Source: a virus. Taken from it: 22,422 nucleotides of DNA. Positions 12,896 through 19,982 of this stretch are shown here, piece by piece. Under the pieces are notes generated by a model. That model saw nothing but the letters and a program-made list of their open reading frames with translations. It searched no databases and had not been told where the DNA came from. Where the stretch lies: IMG/VR virus record IMGVR_UViG_3300038424_000215, positions 1 to 22,422 of that record; one strand, given 5' to 3'. The translations under genes and the position numbers were made by a program. Every line of letters starts with the position of its first letter. Position 1 is the first letter of the stretch.

Positions 12896-13224
12896 CGGAA
12901 GGCTCGGAATGCGTTACCTTCACCAGAGAGAACGCGGAATGCCTCGCCCTTACCTGCGAGATCCTCAAACGAGTAGAGGAGGCCCAGAATACGGGCTTTA
13001 AGGCGGTCAACGAAAGGCTCGATACCCTCCATACCTCGATGAAGAAGCAGCGGGAGGAGTGCGATGCGAAGCTCGATAAGAAAGTCGCTGCCCTGGATGA
13101 GCGGATCAAACCCCTGGAGATCTTCAGGACCCAGACTACTACGGCCCTCCTCACCATCAACGGGATCCTCGGGCTCGCCCTCTCGCTCAAGGTCTTCCTC
13201 GGTAAGATCTTCGGGGTGCTCTGA
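12892..13224 (+). CDS. Coiled-coil protein with C-terminal membrane segment (XhlA-like architecture)
   Basis: This 110-residue protein has an N-terminal helical region with four cysteines among its first 60 residues (three within the first 22). A coiled coil follows at about 25-80, with heptad-like spacing in EAQNTGFKAVNERLDTLHTS and KLDKKVAALDERIKPLEIF, and then a C-terminal hydrophobic segment (about 83-107, ALLTINGILGLALSLKVFLG). That arrangement is like XhlA/hemolysin-type phage proteins linked to lysis, and like small membrane-anchored coiled-coil proteins in other viruses. It sits among connector genes, overlapping both neighbours' ends, which is unusual for a lysis gene. Either a lysis or a virion-membrane role is possible. 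Confidence 0.6.
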   Translation: MTEGSECVTFTRENAECLALTCEILKRVEEAQNTGFKAVNERLDTLHTSMKKQREECDAKLDKKVAALDERIKPLEIFRTQTTTALLTINGILGLALSLKVFLGKIFGVL

Positions 13225-13225
13225 A

Positions 13226-13573
13226 ATGTCGACTCTCTGCCCGCACCTCTGCACCATCCAGCTCCGGGCGTCGCTCGGGACCGGCTCCCTGGGCCCCGTT
13301 TTGGGCTGGAGTGATGAGCAGATAAATGTCCCCTGTCGCTTCGAGATGATGAGCGCGGACATGGTTCTGCGGCTCTACGGCGAAGGGGTCCTGAAGGCGG
13401 CACGGGTCTACCTCCCCAACACGGCGACCATCACCGCGAACACCCGGCAGATCACCACAACCCAGCCGGGCTTTGCCGGGACCTGGATCGTGAAGGGGGT
13501 TATGCCCTACTTCACGCTCCCGCACCAGGAAGTCAACCTGATCCCGGATATCGCAACCACGGCAGGACAGTAA
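13226..13573 (+). CDS. Head-closure/head-tail joining protein
   Basis: The start is placed at ATG 13226. The frame is open back to 13064, but that would overlap the coiled-coil gene almost completely. The 115-residue product is beta-rich, with an early CPHLCTIQLRAS and later EMMSADMVLRLYGEG, then ARVYLPNTATI, GTWIVKGVMPYF and HQEVNLIP. Size, position between the adaptor and gp10-like genes, and beta content match the head-closure (gp16-type) proteins that seal the DNA-filled head. No sharp signature is visible, so the assignment leans on gene order. Confidence 0.58.
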   Translation: MSTLCPHLCTIQLRASLGTGSLGPVLGWSDEQINVPCRFEMMSADMVLRLYGEGVLKAARVYLPNTATITANTRQITTTQPGFAGTWIVKGVMPYFTLPHQEVNLIPDIATTAGQ

Positions 13574-13574
13574 C

Positions 13575-13967
13575 ATGGACCTCACGCCCGAGCAACTGGT
13601 AGCAGCCCTCCTCCGAGTCTCGCAGGGGGCGCATAACGGGGCCTACAGGGGCATGGGGAAGGCGGCCGCGATGGTCAAGGGGGTAGCGATGAAATACGCC
13701 TCCCCGGGCACGACTCCCTTCCCAAAGGCCCCTTTTGATACCGGGCGATACCGGGCCGCCATGTATTCCAAGGTCAAAGAAGAGGCCGAGACCATCATCG
13801 GGACCGTAGGGAACAAAGCAGGTTATGGACTCTACATTGAGCTCGGAACGTCCCGCATGGCAGCCCGGCCCGTCATTCAGAGGTCCATCACGGACTCGGA
13901 GGCGGATATCGGGAAGACCCTCGCGGAAGAGACCTTCAAGGGCATCCGGGAGGCAGCCTACCTATGA
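13575..13967 (+). CDS. HK97 gp10-like tail completion protein
   Basis: This 130-residue protein carries the gp10-like hallmark YGLYIELGTSRMAARPVIQ (about residues 85-103), which matches the family pattern Y-x-x-Y-x-E-x-GTS-x-M-x-ARP. The N-terminal part has two helices around a basic stretch and an FDTGRYRAAMYSKV strand, also typical. These proteins complete the head-tail interface or tail tip of siphoviruses. It is preceded by the closure gene and followed, with a four-base overlap, by the tail terminator-like gene. Assignment is good because of the motif. Confidence 0.82.
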   Translation: MDLTPEQLVAALLRVSQGAHNGAYRGMGKAAAMVKGVAMKYASPGTTPFPKAPFDTGRYRAAMYSKVKEEAETIIGTVGNKAGYGLYIELGTSRMAARPVIQRSITDSEADIGKTLAEETFKGIREAAYL

Positions 13968-14431
13968 CCCCGACCATGACGGCAGCCCTCCTCGATTACT
14001 ACGAGGATGACGTTGCCCTTCAGACGCTTCTAGGCAGCGGAGCGGATGACGTCCGGATCGCGTATGCAACCCTCCCCATCATCTATCCCTCTGTCACCCT
14101 CCACCTTGACCGGGACGAGGCGCTCCCGCGGCTCGGCTACGATACCAACGGGGTCTCGGACTTCTCGGTATCTCTGGCGCTCCATGTGTGGACCCGGGAC
14201 GAAGGGAAGATCATCGGAACCGGGCAGTCCGCGGTAGCCTATGACGCCAACTCCCTCCAGCTCGCTATCGCGGAAAGGGTGAGGATCCTCTCCCTCAACA
14301 TCGACAAGACCATCGCGGGACTCCGAGATCTCGCCTTCAGCGCGATCCCACTCCCCTTCGAGGAAGACGTTCATATCCATCACACTGCATGCCTCCTCAA
14401 ATTCACCTACGCGGCGGTGGATGTTTTGTGA
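13964..14431 (+). CDS. Tail terminator-like protein
   Basis: This is a 155-residue protein. It starts with a helix (TAALLDYYEDDVALQTLLG), then strands around YPSVTLHLDRDEALPRLGYD, FSVSLALHVWTRDEGK, helical QLAIAERVRILSL, and a final strand HHTACLLKFTYAAVDV. Order and content match the DUF3168/gpU-like terminator that caps the tail tube and joins it to the head. The gene starts within the end of the gp10-like gene (ATGA) and is followed by the tail tube gene. The family match is by architecture and synteny. Confidence 0.68.
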   Translation: MTPTMTAALLDYYEDDVALQTLLGSGADDVRIAYATLPIIYPSVTLHLDRDEALPRLGYDTNGVSDFSVSLALHVWTRDEGKIIGTGQSAVAYDANSLQLAIAERVRILSLNIDKTIAGLRDLAFSAIPLPFEEDVHIHHTACLLKFTYAAVDVL

Positions 14432-14498
14432 CCCGAAACCTCCATCCTGGAGAATTGCACAACGAACACCAGAATGAGAAAGGAGAAGTGAAAGAACC

Positions 14499-15284
14499 AT
14501 GACCGATCCGGTTGCGGGGTCCTACACGGGCCTCCATGCTACAATCTCCTTCGCCAGCTCACGCGACTACGTGGCAACGAAGGGCGGCTATACGCTGGAA
14601 CAGACCTTTGAATCCCCCTGGCCTACGGGCGACGCGATGGAGCATAACGTCCCGACAGGGTTCAAGCTGACGACCCTCTACGTTGAGCGGCAGATGCTTG
14701 ACGACACCTTCATCCAGAAGCTCCTGACGACTACCCCAAGCGCAGGGACCGCGAAGACCGTGGTAACGGGCGGGACCTCCCTGAATACCGATGGAGTCGT
14801 TGCCCTGAACGGGACCGCCCCGGTTGACTCCGGAAATGGGCTTCTGAAGGTGACTATCGCTGGAGCGACTACCACGCTGGCGACGACCCTCTACGCGACG
14901 GGCTACGATGTGAATGGGAACCTCATCTATGATGCGATCTACATCCCGGTCGGGTCGCTCGTTGCGTCGACCTTCTACAGTCACAAGCCCTTCCACACGG
15001 TCAAGGAGATCGTCAATGCGGAGGCGGCAGGCACAGGTGTTACCTGCACGGTGGCCTCTGTTGTAGGGACTACGACCTACGGAGCAGCGAGCGGGCCGGG
15101 AGACCTCGTGAATATCGAGATGAAGCTCCTCCATCCCGTGACCGGGAAGATGGTCCAGGCGACCTTTTCCAACTGCTACGTGAAGACGCACCCGGTTGAG
15201 ACCCAGGGCGGGAAGGCCGTCAGCGGAAAGATCGAGTTCGTCATGCAGAACCCGAATGCCGATATGGTCTTCGTCTCCGCGTGA
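14499..15284 (+). CDS. Major tail tube protein with inserted beta domain
   Basis: This is a 261-residue protein in the position of the tail tube gene, before the assembly chaperone and tape measure. N-terminal strands (about 1-80, including KGGYTLEQTFESPW) and C-terminal strands (about 195-261, MKLLHPVTGKMVQATFSNCY and KIEFVMQNPNADMVF) look like the two halves of a tube fold. Between them, at about 82-190, is a Thr/Ala/Gly-rich domain (TAKTVVTGGTSLN, LLKVTIAGATTTLATTLYATG) with the feel of an Ig-like or surface beta domain. Upstream, AAGGAG at 14480 and a short non-coding gap of 67 bases precede ATG 14499. The insertion reading is inference. Confidence 0.65.
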   Translation: MTDPVAGSYTGLHATISFASSRDYVATKGGYTLEQTFESPWPTGDAMEHNVPTGFKLTTLYVERQMLDDTFIQKLLTTTPSAGTAKTVVTGGTSLNTDGVVALNGTAPVDSGNGLLKVTIAGATTTLATTLYATGYDVNGNLIYDAIYIPVGSLVASTFYSHKPFHTVKEIVNAEAAGTGVTCTVASVVGTTTYGAASGPGDLVNIEMKLLHPVTGKMVQATFSNCYVKTHPVETQGGKAVSGKIEFVMQNPNADMVFVSA

Positions 15285-15847
15285 GGGCCTTCATGGGCGC
15301 ACTCGAGGACAAATGGACGGAGATTGACCGGCAGATCGCAGAGAAGGAGAAGGCCACCCAGGGGGCCCGGGAGGAGGAGGTCCATCAGTGGGAGGTAGTG
15401 ATCAATATCCTCACGGATCGGGCTACCCACCCGGGGCGCAATGTAGAATACATTGACCTGGATACCGGGGAGCCCGTCTCGGGTCCCATTAAGGGCGCGA
15501 TCCCTATGCCGAAGAGATTCAATCAGGCCACCCAGAACGCGATCACAACCCTCCTCACCCGGAAGAACGAGCTGGTTCAGGCCATCTTGGATCTCCCCAA
15601 TAACCTCACACCTGACATAGATCCGGGGCTCCTCACGGTTCGCATGAATGACATGAAGGGAGAGCTCGGCACTATCGCCCGAAAGCTCTACGTGCTTCTT
15701 ATCGCGGATCCGCTGCTTACCGAGGACTGGCTCCTGGAGAACCCCGATAAGTGGTGCCCCCAGGACCTCGCCGTCCTCATCGCCCGATACGAAGCCCGCA
15801 ATCTGGAGGTGGTGGAGCGGATCCGTTCCTTTCGCCGCAAGCGATGA
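15281..15847 (+). CDS. Tail assembly chaperone, gpG-like upstream part
   Basis: This 188-residue helical, charged protein lies between the tail tube and tape measure genes, the standard place of the chaperone that coats the tape measure during tail assembly. The start at GTG 15281 overlaps the tail-tube stop (GTGA). ATG 15293 is an alternative. The C-terminal part (PLLTEDWLLENPDKW, then DLAVLIARYEARNLEVVERI) resembles such chaperones. The gene ends at TGA 15845-15847, but a second frame continues directly (see 15879-15980). TTT followed by C at 15830-15833 offers a +1 slip site, so part of the ribosomes may make a 232-residue long form, as in the lambda G/GT system. Confidence 0.68.
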   Translation: MRAFMGALEDKWTEIDRQIAEKEKATQGAREEEVHQWEVVINILTDRATHPGRNVEYIDLDTGEPVSGPIKGAIPMPKRFNQATQNAITTLLTRKNELVQAILDLPNNLTPDIDPGLLTVRMNDMKGELGTIARKLYVLLIADPLLTEDWLLENPDKWCPQDLAVLIARYEARNLEVVERIRSFRRKR

Positions 15848-15878
15848 TGGGATCGGATGGGCGGTCTTCCTTCGCTGG

Positions 15879-15980
15879 ATGGGCCTGACCTGGAGCGAGT
15901 GGTCAGCGATGCCCGAGACAGAGCGGGAATTCTGGTTAATCGCATTTCAGAAGATCTTCGAGGTGAAAGCGAATGGGTGA
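15879..15980 (+). CDS. Tail assembly chaperone, downstream frame (frameshift extension)
   Basis: This reading frame is open across the end of the 188-residue chaperone gene and continues to TGA 15978-15980, eight bases into the tape measure gene. From the joint at 15834 it encodes 48 residues rich in Trp (GIGWAVFLRWMGLTWSEWS, then MPETEREFWLIAF). The pattern looks protein-coding and resembles the T part of G/GT chaperones. Reached by +1 (or -2) frameshifting near 15830-15840 it would extend the chaperone. Reached from ATG 15879 alone it would give only 33 residues. Without it, the 125 bases before the tape measure gene would be unexplained. The frameshift route is a prediction. Confidence 0.5.
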   Translation: MGLTWSEWSAMPETEREFWLIAFQKIFEVKANG

Positions 15981-17484
15981 TGTTGAACTGGGGAACGTCT
16001 TCTATAACATCCTGGCGAAAGACCTTACTGGGGCGGGAACGTCAAGCGCAAAGGGGAACTTTGTAGCCGCGGGCCTCGCCATCAGCGCAGCCTTGACCGG
16101 GGTGGCGGTCGCCGCGGACGCCTTCATCGACAAGAATACGAAGCTCATGGGCTCCCTGGAGACAACTTCTCAAGAGACGGGGATCTCGGCCGATGCCCTG
16201 CGCTCCCTCACGATGAATCTGGCAAACGGGAAGGACACGATCGAGGAAGTCACCGCAACGATGGATACTCTCGGGAAGTTCGGAGTCACTACTGCAGACC
16301 AGATAAACACAGCAGCCCAGGCCGCGCTTGCTCTCGGGGATGCGAACAACACCACCGGATCGGATGTAGCGAACAATATCATCCCCGCGCTCCAGGCATA
16401 CGGCCTCACCGTGGACGACCTGGGAGCAAAGAGCGACGCTCTGACTGCCATCACGCACTCAACAAAATACGGCCTCGATGACATAACGAACATACTTACC
16501 CGGGCAGCCCCAACCGCGGCCGCGGCCGGTCTCTCCTTTGATGACATGACCCAGATGATCGAGGCAATGGGGCTGAAGGGGATCCCCGCCCGGAACGCCG
16601 TTAACCTCCTAAATACTAATATTAAGGAACTGGCCAAGGCCAACAAGGACGGCAAAGTAACTTTTGAGGAGCTCACGCAGAAGCTCGGCATCACCAGCAC
16701 GACTCTCACTGAAGCAACAGGGAAGATGAATGCCGCCGCGGGATCCACTGCGGCCTATAATGACATCGCCCAGACCCACATCGGGATCATGGCGAATATG
16801 GCGAGCTGGTGGGAGAAGACCTCACTTGCCGTAGGTGACGCCCTGACCCCCTACTCGGGGATCTTCCAAACCCTCACAGTTATCGCTCCGATCATGACGG
16901 CCGTGAATGGGCTCCTCATGCTAAACAACACCCTGAACATCACGGGAGCCATCGCCACCCAGGGAGCGGCCGCTGCACAGTGGCTCCTGAACATCGCCCT
17001 AGACGCGAATCCCATCGGCCTTGTTGTCCTCGCCGTGGCGGGGCTTGTCGCGGGGATCTACTTCCTTGATCAGCAGTTCCACTTCATCCAGCCAACCATA
17101 GACTTCATTCTCGGTCTCTTTACGAGGCTCTGGGACGTCATCCAGGGGGTCGCGGGTGCGATTGCGAGTATCCCTGGGGTCGGGGCCCTGATCAGTGGGA
17201 TCGGTTCGGTTGCGGGCATGCTCGCTTCAGGGGGTTCCGCGCAGCCCGGCCAGAGCTATGTTGTCGGGGAGAGGGGGCCCGAGCTCTTCAGGCCATCCAC
17301 CCCCGGGACGGTGATCCCAAACTCGGCTCTGGCGAACACCACCAACAACGCGGGGGATACGCATAACTGGCAGATCAGCATCAATGTGAGTGGTGCCGGA
17401 AAGAGCGGGAAAGATATTAGCAAGGAGATCGCCGCCTCTCTCAGGACGGAGATGCGGCAGCGCGGAATTCCCACGGGAGGCTGA
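15973..17484 (+). CDS. Tail tape measure protein
   Basis: This is a 503-residue protein with the standard tape measure layout: an N-terminal hydrophobic Gly/Ala segment (about 30-52), long helical Ala/Thr-rich regions (LSFDDMTQMIEAMGLKGIPA at about 187-206 matches a common tape measure motif), and hydrophobic segments (about 300-315, and 345-366 in ANPIGLVVLAVAGLVAGIYF). The C-terminal motif SYVVGERGPELFRPSTPGTV is diagnostic of phage tail tape measures. Residues 463-477 match the start of the RHH-like protein at 8525. With roughly 1.5 angstrom per residue, the tail would be short (about 75 nm). It starts inside the preceding chaperone frame. Confidence 0.86.
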   Translation: MGDVELGNVFYNILAKDLTGAGTSSAKGNFVAAGLAISAALTGVAVAADAFIDKNTKLMGSLETTSQETGISADALRSLTMNLANGKDTIEEVTATMDTLGKFGVTTADQINTAAQAALALGDANNTTGSDVANNIIPALQAYGLTVDDLGAKSDALTAITHSTKYGLDDITNILTRAAPTAAAAGLSFDDMTQMIEAMGLKGIPARNAVNLLNTNIKELAKANKDGKVTFEELTQKLGITSTTLTEATGKMNAAAGSTAAYNDIAQTHIGIMANMASWWEKTSLAVGDALTPYSGIFQTLTVIAPIMTAVNGLLMLNNTLNITGAIATQGAAAAQWLLNIALDANPIGLVVLAVAGLVAGIYFLDQQFHFIQPTIDFILGLFTRLWDVIQGVAGAIASIPGVGALISGIGSVAGMLASGGSAQPGQSYVVGERGPELFRPSTPGTVIPNSALANTTNNAGDTHNWQISINVSGAGKSGKDISKEIAASLRTEMRQRGIPTGG

Positions 17485-17486
17485 GG

Positions 17487-17837
17487 ATGACCGTCACCTA
17501 CGGCACGGCGACCCTGACCCTTGCGGGGAAGCCCACGGTCACACCCCCTATTATTGTCAAGAAGACCCATGTCTTTGGTGCGATGGTGGGAAACATTCAG
17601 GAGGTCACGACCAATATCCAGCAGGCCCTAGGCTCTGGGGTAACGGTCGCCCTGAAATGCACCACTACGGACCTCGACGACTACACTGATCTCCTGGAGC
17701 TCGCGGGAACCCTCCAGACCCTCACGCTCGAATACTCCGAGACTTACCTGAACATGGCAATCACCAGGCTCTCGCGGCCTGAAATCGGAAAGGGCGTGTG
17801 GACCTATGAGGTTGAGTTTGAGCAGCACACCGCCTAG
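17487..17837 (+). CDS. Small minor tail protein
   Basis: This is a 116-residue beta-rich protein after the tape measure gene, with GGGAGG upstream. Strands include TATLTLAGKPTVTPPIIVKK, NIQQALGSGVTVALKC and a YLNMAITRLSRPEIGKGVWT to YEVEFEQHTA end. A DDYTDLLELAGT helix lies between. Size and position suggest a distal tail or tail-tip component (between tape measure and hub). No firm family signature is seen, and the name reflects context. Confidence 0.55.
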   Translation: MTVTYGTATLTLAGKPTVTPPIIVKKTHVFGAMVGNIQEVTTNIQQALGSGVTVALKCTTTDLDDYTDLLELAGTLQTLTLEYSETYLNMAITRLSRPEIGKGVWTYEVEFEQHTA

Positions 17838-17846
17838 GGGGGGAAG

Positions 17847-19319
17847 ATGACACTCCCCGCGAAAGCCTACGAGATCCGGGTCTCCCGCACCCTCCAGGAC
17901 TCTTACTACAAGGCCGACCTCCTCGTCGATGGATGGGCCGATTACGCCGCGTGGTCCCAGGTCGAGGTTGACATGCTAGACTACACGGGAACCACGCAGA
18001 AGGTCTTTCTGGGGATCCTCCCGTATGCAACTCATAAAATGGTGGAAGCGGAGAACAAGACCACCTTGGCGGCTTACTCCTATGACTACTACCTCACCAA
18101 GAACCCCGTCCCGCGCTCGTTGTGGACCACGAACGGCACGAGCGACCCTGGGACGGTGATCACGGCTCTCCTCAACGCCATTGCGGTTTCTGGGGTTCCT
18201 GCGATCACCTGCGCCCGCTGTGACGCGACCCCCGGATGGGGGAGTACCCTCCCCTTGAAGCAGTTCAAGGCCACCGAGAAGACCACGATGATGGACTTCA
18301 TCAACGAGATCCAGAGATACTGCAGCATGCTCTTTATCGTTGAGAAGAAGGTCATTGGGGGAGTCCTCACGCCCGTCTGGTATTGGATTGCCGAGACCAC
18401 CTTGGACGCGGACCTTGATATCCTCCCTAGCCCCCTCACGCTCACGGCCGGCACAGACAACTACGTGGATTCCGAGGTCGGGATCGATATCACCACCCGT
18501 CCTGATGATAGCTACAACGGGGTCATCGCTCGGGGGACGGACTCCAGCGGGAACCTGCTTGAGAAGATTATCACCACGGGGGGGGTCCTCCCGGTGATGT
18601 ATATAGACCCCACGAACGCCGCCTACAATACTCAGGCCCTTGTGGACGCCCGGGCCGCCATGCTCTACTCATTCCTCACGAATATCCCCTACGTGTACAC
18701 CGCTGAGCTGATCGGCCGGACGGACCTCCGCCTTTACCAAAAGGTTAAGTTCGTGGGCTTCAAGGCCGTGGGGCCCGGCGGGGCAGAGACCGCGATCCCT
18801 GAGGTGTGGATGCGCGTCGTCGCTATCACGTACTCCATGAAGACCTCCGAGACGGAAATCGACATCCGGGCGATCATTCAGTTCACCGTTGACACCTACC
18901 TCTCGGACAAAAAGCTCCTCTTCCCCGTGATGGACTCCAGCGCGGTCACGGAGATCGGAAACCTCGTCAACTATGGGATCGGCCAGATTCAGATGCCGAA
19001 GATCGCAACCGTAACGGCCGTGGCGGGGGGCCTCGTGACAGTCAGCTCCCCAGATGGCACCACCACGATCGCCCTAGATGGTTACGGCTCCGGGAGCCCT
19101 TGGATTGAGGGATCCGGGGTGCCGGGCTCCGGGGATGGCGCAGATGGGGACTTCTATCTCCGAACCACCACGGGGGATATCTACTACCGGCAAGCGGGAA
19201 CATGGTCCTTGATTGCGAACATCAAAGGCACCGCTGGGACCAATGGCACGAATGGGACCAACGGCACAAACGGAGCCCCGGGAAGTGTCTGGTATGAGGG
19301 TTCTGGAGATCCATCATGA
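17847..19319 (+). CDS. Tail hub/tip protein with C-terminal fibre module
   Basis: This is a 490-residue protein. Residues 1 to about 385 have the feel of a baseplate hub/tail-tip protein (gp27/gp44-like): early strands KAYEIRVSRTLQDSYYKADL, a KTTLAAYSYDYYLTKNPV stretch, a helix EKTTMMDFINEIQRYCSMLF, and DDSYNGVIARGTDSSGNLLE. From about 425 it has a module shared with the next fibre gene, GADGDFYLRTTTGDIYYRQ and GTWSLIANIKG, then a collagen-like (GTN)n stretch at 460-475, then GSVWYEGSGDPS at the end. The stop overlaps the next gene's ATG (19316). It may anchor the fibre proteins. Confidence 0.7.
   Translation: MTLPAKAYEIRVSRTLQDSYYKADLLVDGWADYAAWSQVEVDMLDYTGTTQKVFLGILPYATHKMVEAENKTTLAAYSYDYYLTKNPVPRSLWTTNGTSDPGTVITALLNAIAVSGVPAITCARCDATPGWGSTLPLKQFKATEKTTMMDFINEIQRYCSMLFIVEKKVIGGVLTPVWYWIAETTLDADLDILPSPLTLTAGTDNYVDSEVGIDITTRPDDSYNGVIARGTDSSGNLLEKIITTGGVLPVMYIDPTNAAYNTQALVDARAAMLYSFLTNIPYVYTAELIGRTDLRLYQKVKFVGFKAVGPGGAETAIPEVWMRVVAITYSMKTSETEIDIRAIIQFTVDTYLSDKKLLFPVMDSSAVTEIGNLVNYGIGQIQMPKIATVTAVAGGLVTVSSPDGTTTIALDGYGSGSPWIEGSGVPGSGDGADGDFYLRTTTGDIYYRQAGTWSLIANIKGTAGTNGTNGTNGTNGAPGSVWYEGSGDPS
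19236..19271 (+). repeat. Four 9-bp repeats coding for GTN triplets
   Basis: Four tandem copies of GGNACNAAY (19236-19271) code for Gly-Thr-Asn units in the collagen-like stalk of the tail-tip protein. The third bases vary, so selection at the protein level is more likely than recent slippage. Copy number may change readily. Confidence 0.75.
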
Positions 19320-19978
19320 CAAAGAAGGGGATAATCTTCATGGATAACCTAGGAAATACAGTTCTCCTTCAGGACCTCACCCCGGCGCATATCGGGGATG
19401 TGGGGGCTCTCTTCAATAATGTCTCCGGGCAGCCGGTCTTCATCAAGGCCGGGGCCTCGATGGTCGGGGATCGGGGTGCCCTAGTCCCATCCTCCTCCGG
19501 GCTGCCGCGGTTCATCCGGGCGGGTTCCACAGGGGCCAACGTCGTTATCGACCCCTGCTTCGCTGCGGGAGAACCCCCTTGGACACAGCATCCTGAAACT
19601 ATCGGATTTGGTCTCGTAGAGTATGATCAAGCCGATGGCGGCGGGGGCTGTCCCACCCACGTAAAGTTATACAATATCCAGACCGGAGGAGTTGTTACTA
19701 TGTCAGCAGGAACCCATCAGACATTCACTCCGTTAAATGCCCGGACAATCTCCTTCTGGTATAAATTCACCTGCACGGGGACACCGGATGTTTGCAGATG
19801 TATAAGTAACCTCGGAACGATGGGGCCACTGATTCTTCCGCAGGAGAGTGACTGGACCAAGGTAACTCTTACCGGGCCCTTTATAGGATTGGCAAATATT
19901 GGGTTCCAATACGGCCAAGCTTGGCCGGTTACGATAACCGGGGAGTTTGACGTTTCGGGGGTCTTCGTATGTGGGTGA
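19316..19978 (+). CDS. Fibre-associated protein with jelly-roll-like domain
   Basis: This is a 220-residue protein whose start overlaps the stop of the tail-tip gene (ATGA). Residues 1-75 contain two alike units (HIGDVGALFNNVSGQPVFIKAG and MVGDRGALVPSSSGLPRFIRAG). Residues about 78-220 form a beta-rich domain, with VVIDPCFAAGEPPW, RTISFWYKFTCTGTPDVCRC and DWTKVTLTGPFIGLANIGFQ, much like the carbohydrate-binding jelly-roll domain (ISFWYK/FSFWYK) in the next gene. Several cysteines occur. Its DNA, especially 19600-19950, is more AT-rich than neighbours. The gene splits two copies of the same module and so looks inserted. Receptor binding is inferred. Confidence 0.62.
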   Translation: MTKKGIIFMDNLGNTVLLQDLTPAHIGDVGALFNNVSGQPVFIKAGASMVGDRGALVPSSSGLPRFIRAGSTGANVVIDPCFAAGEPPWTQHPETIGFGLVEYDQADGGGGCPTHVKLYNIQTGGVVTMSAGTHQTFTPLNARTISFWYKFTCTGTPDVCRCISNLGTMGPLILPQESDWTKVTLTGPFIGLANIGFQYGQAWPVTITGEFDVSGVFVCG

Positions 19979-19982
19979 TGAG

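Noticed and set aside
13064-13225. N-terminal extension of the head-closure gene up to 13064
   Set aside because: The extension is Ser/Arg-rich shadow sequence over the coiled-coil gene; ATG 13226 follows that gene's stop directly.
15841-15890. -1 frameshift extension of the tail chaperone
   Set aside because: The -1 frame reaches a stop within about 15 codons (tga in GGGCCTGACC), adding no domain; the +1 frame is much longer and Trp-rich.
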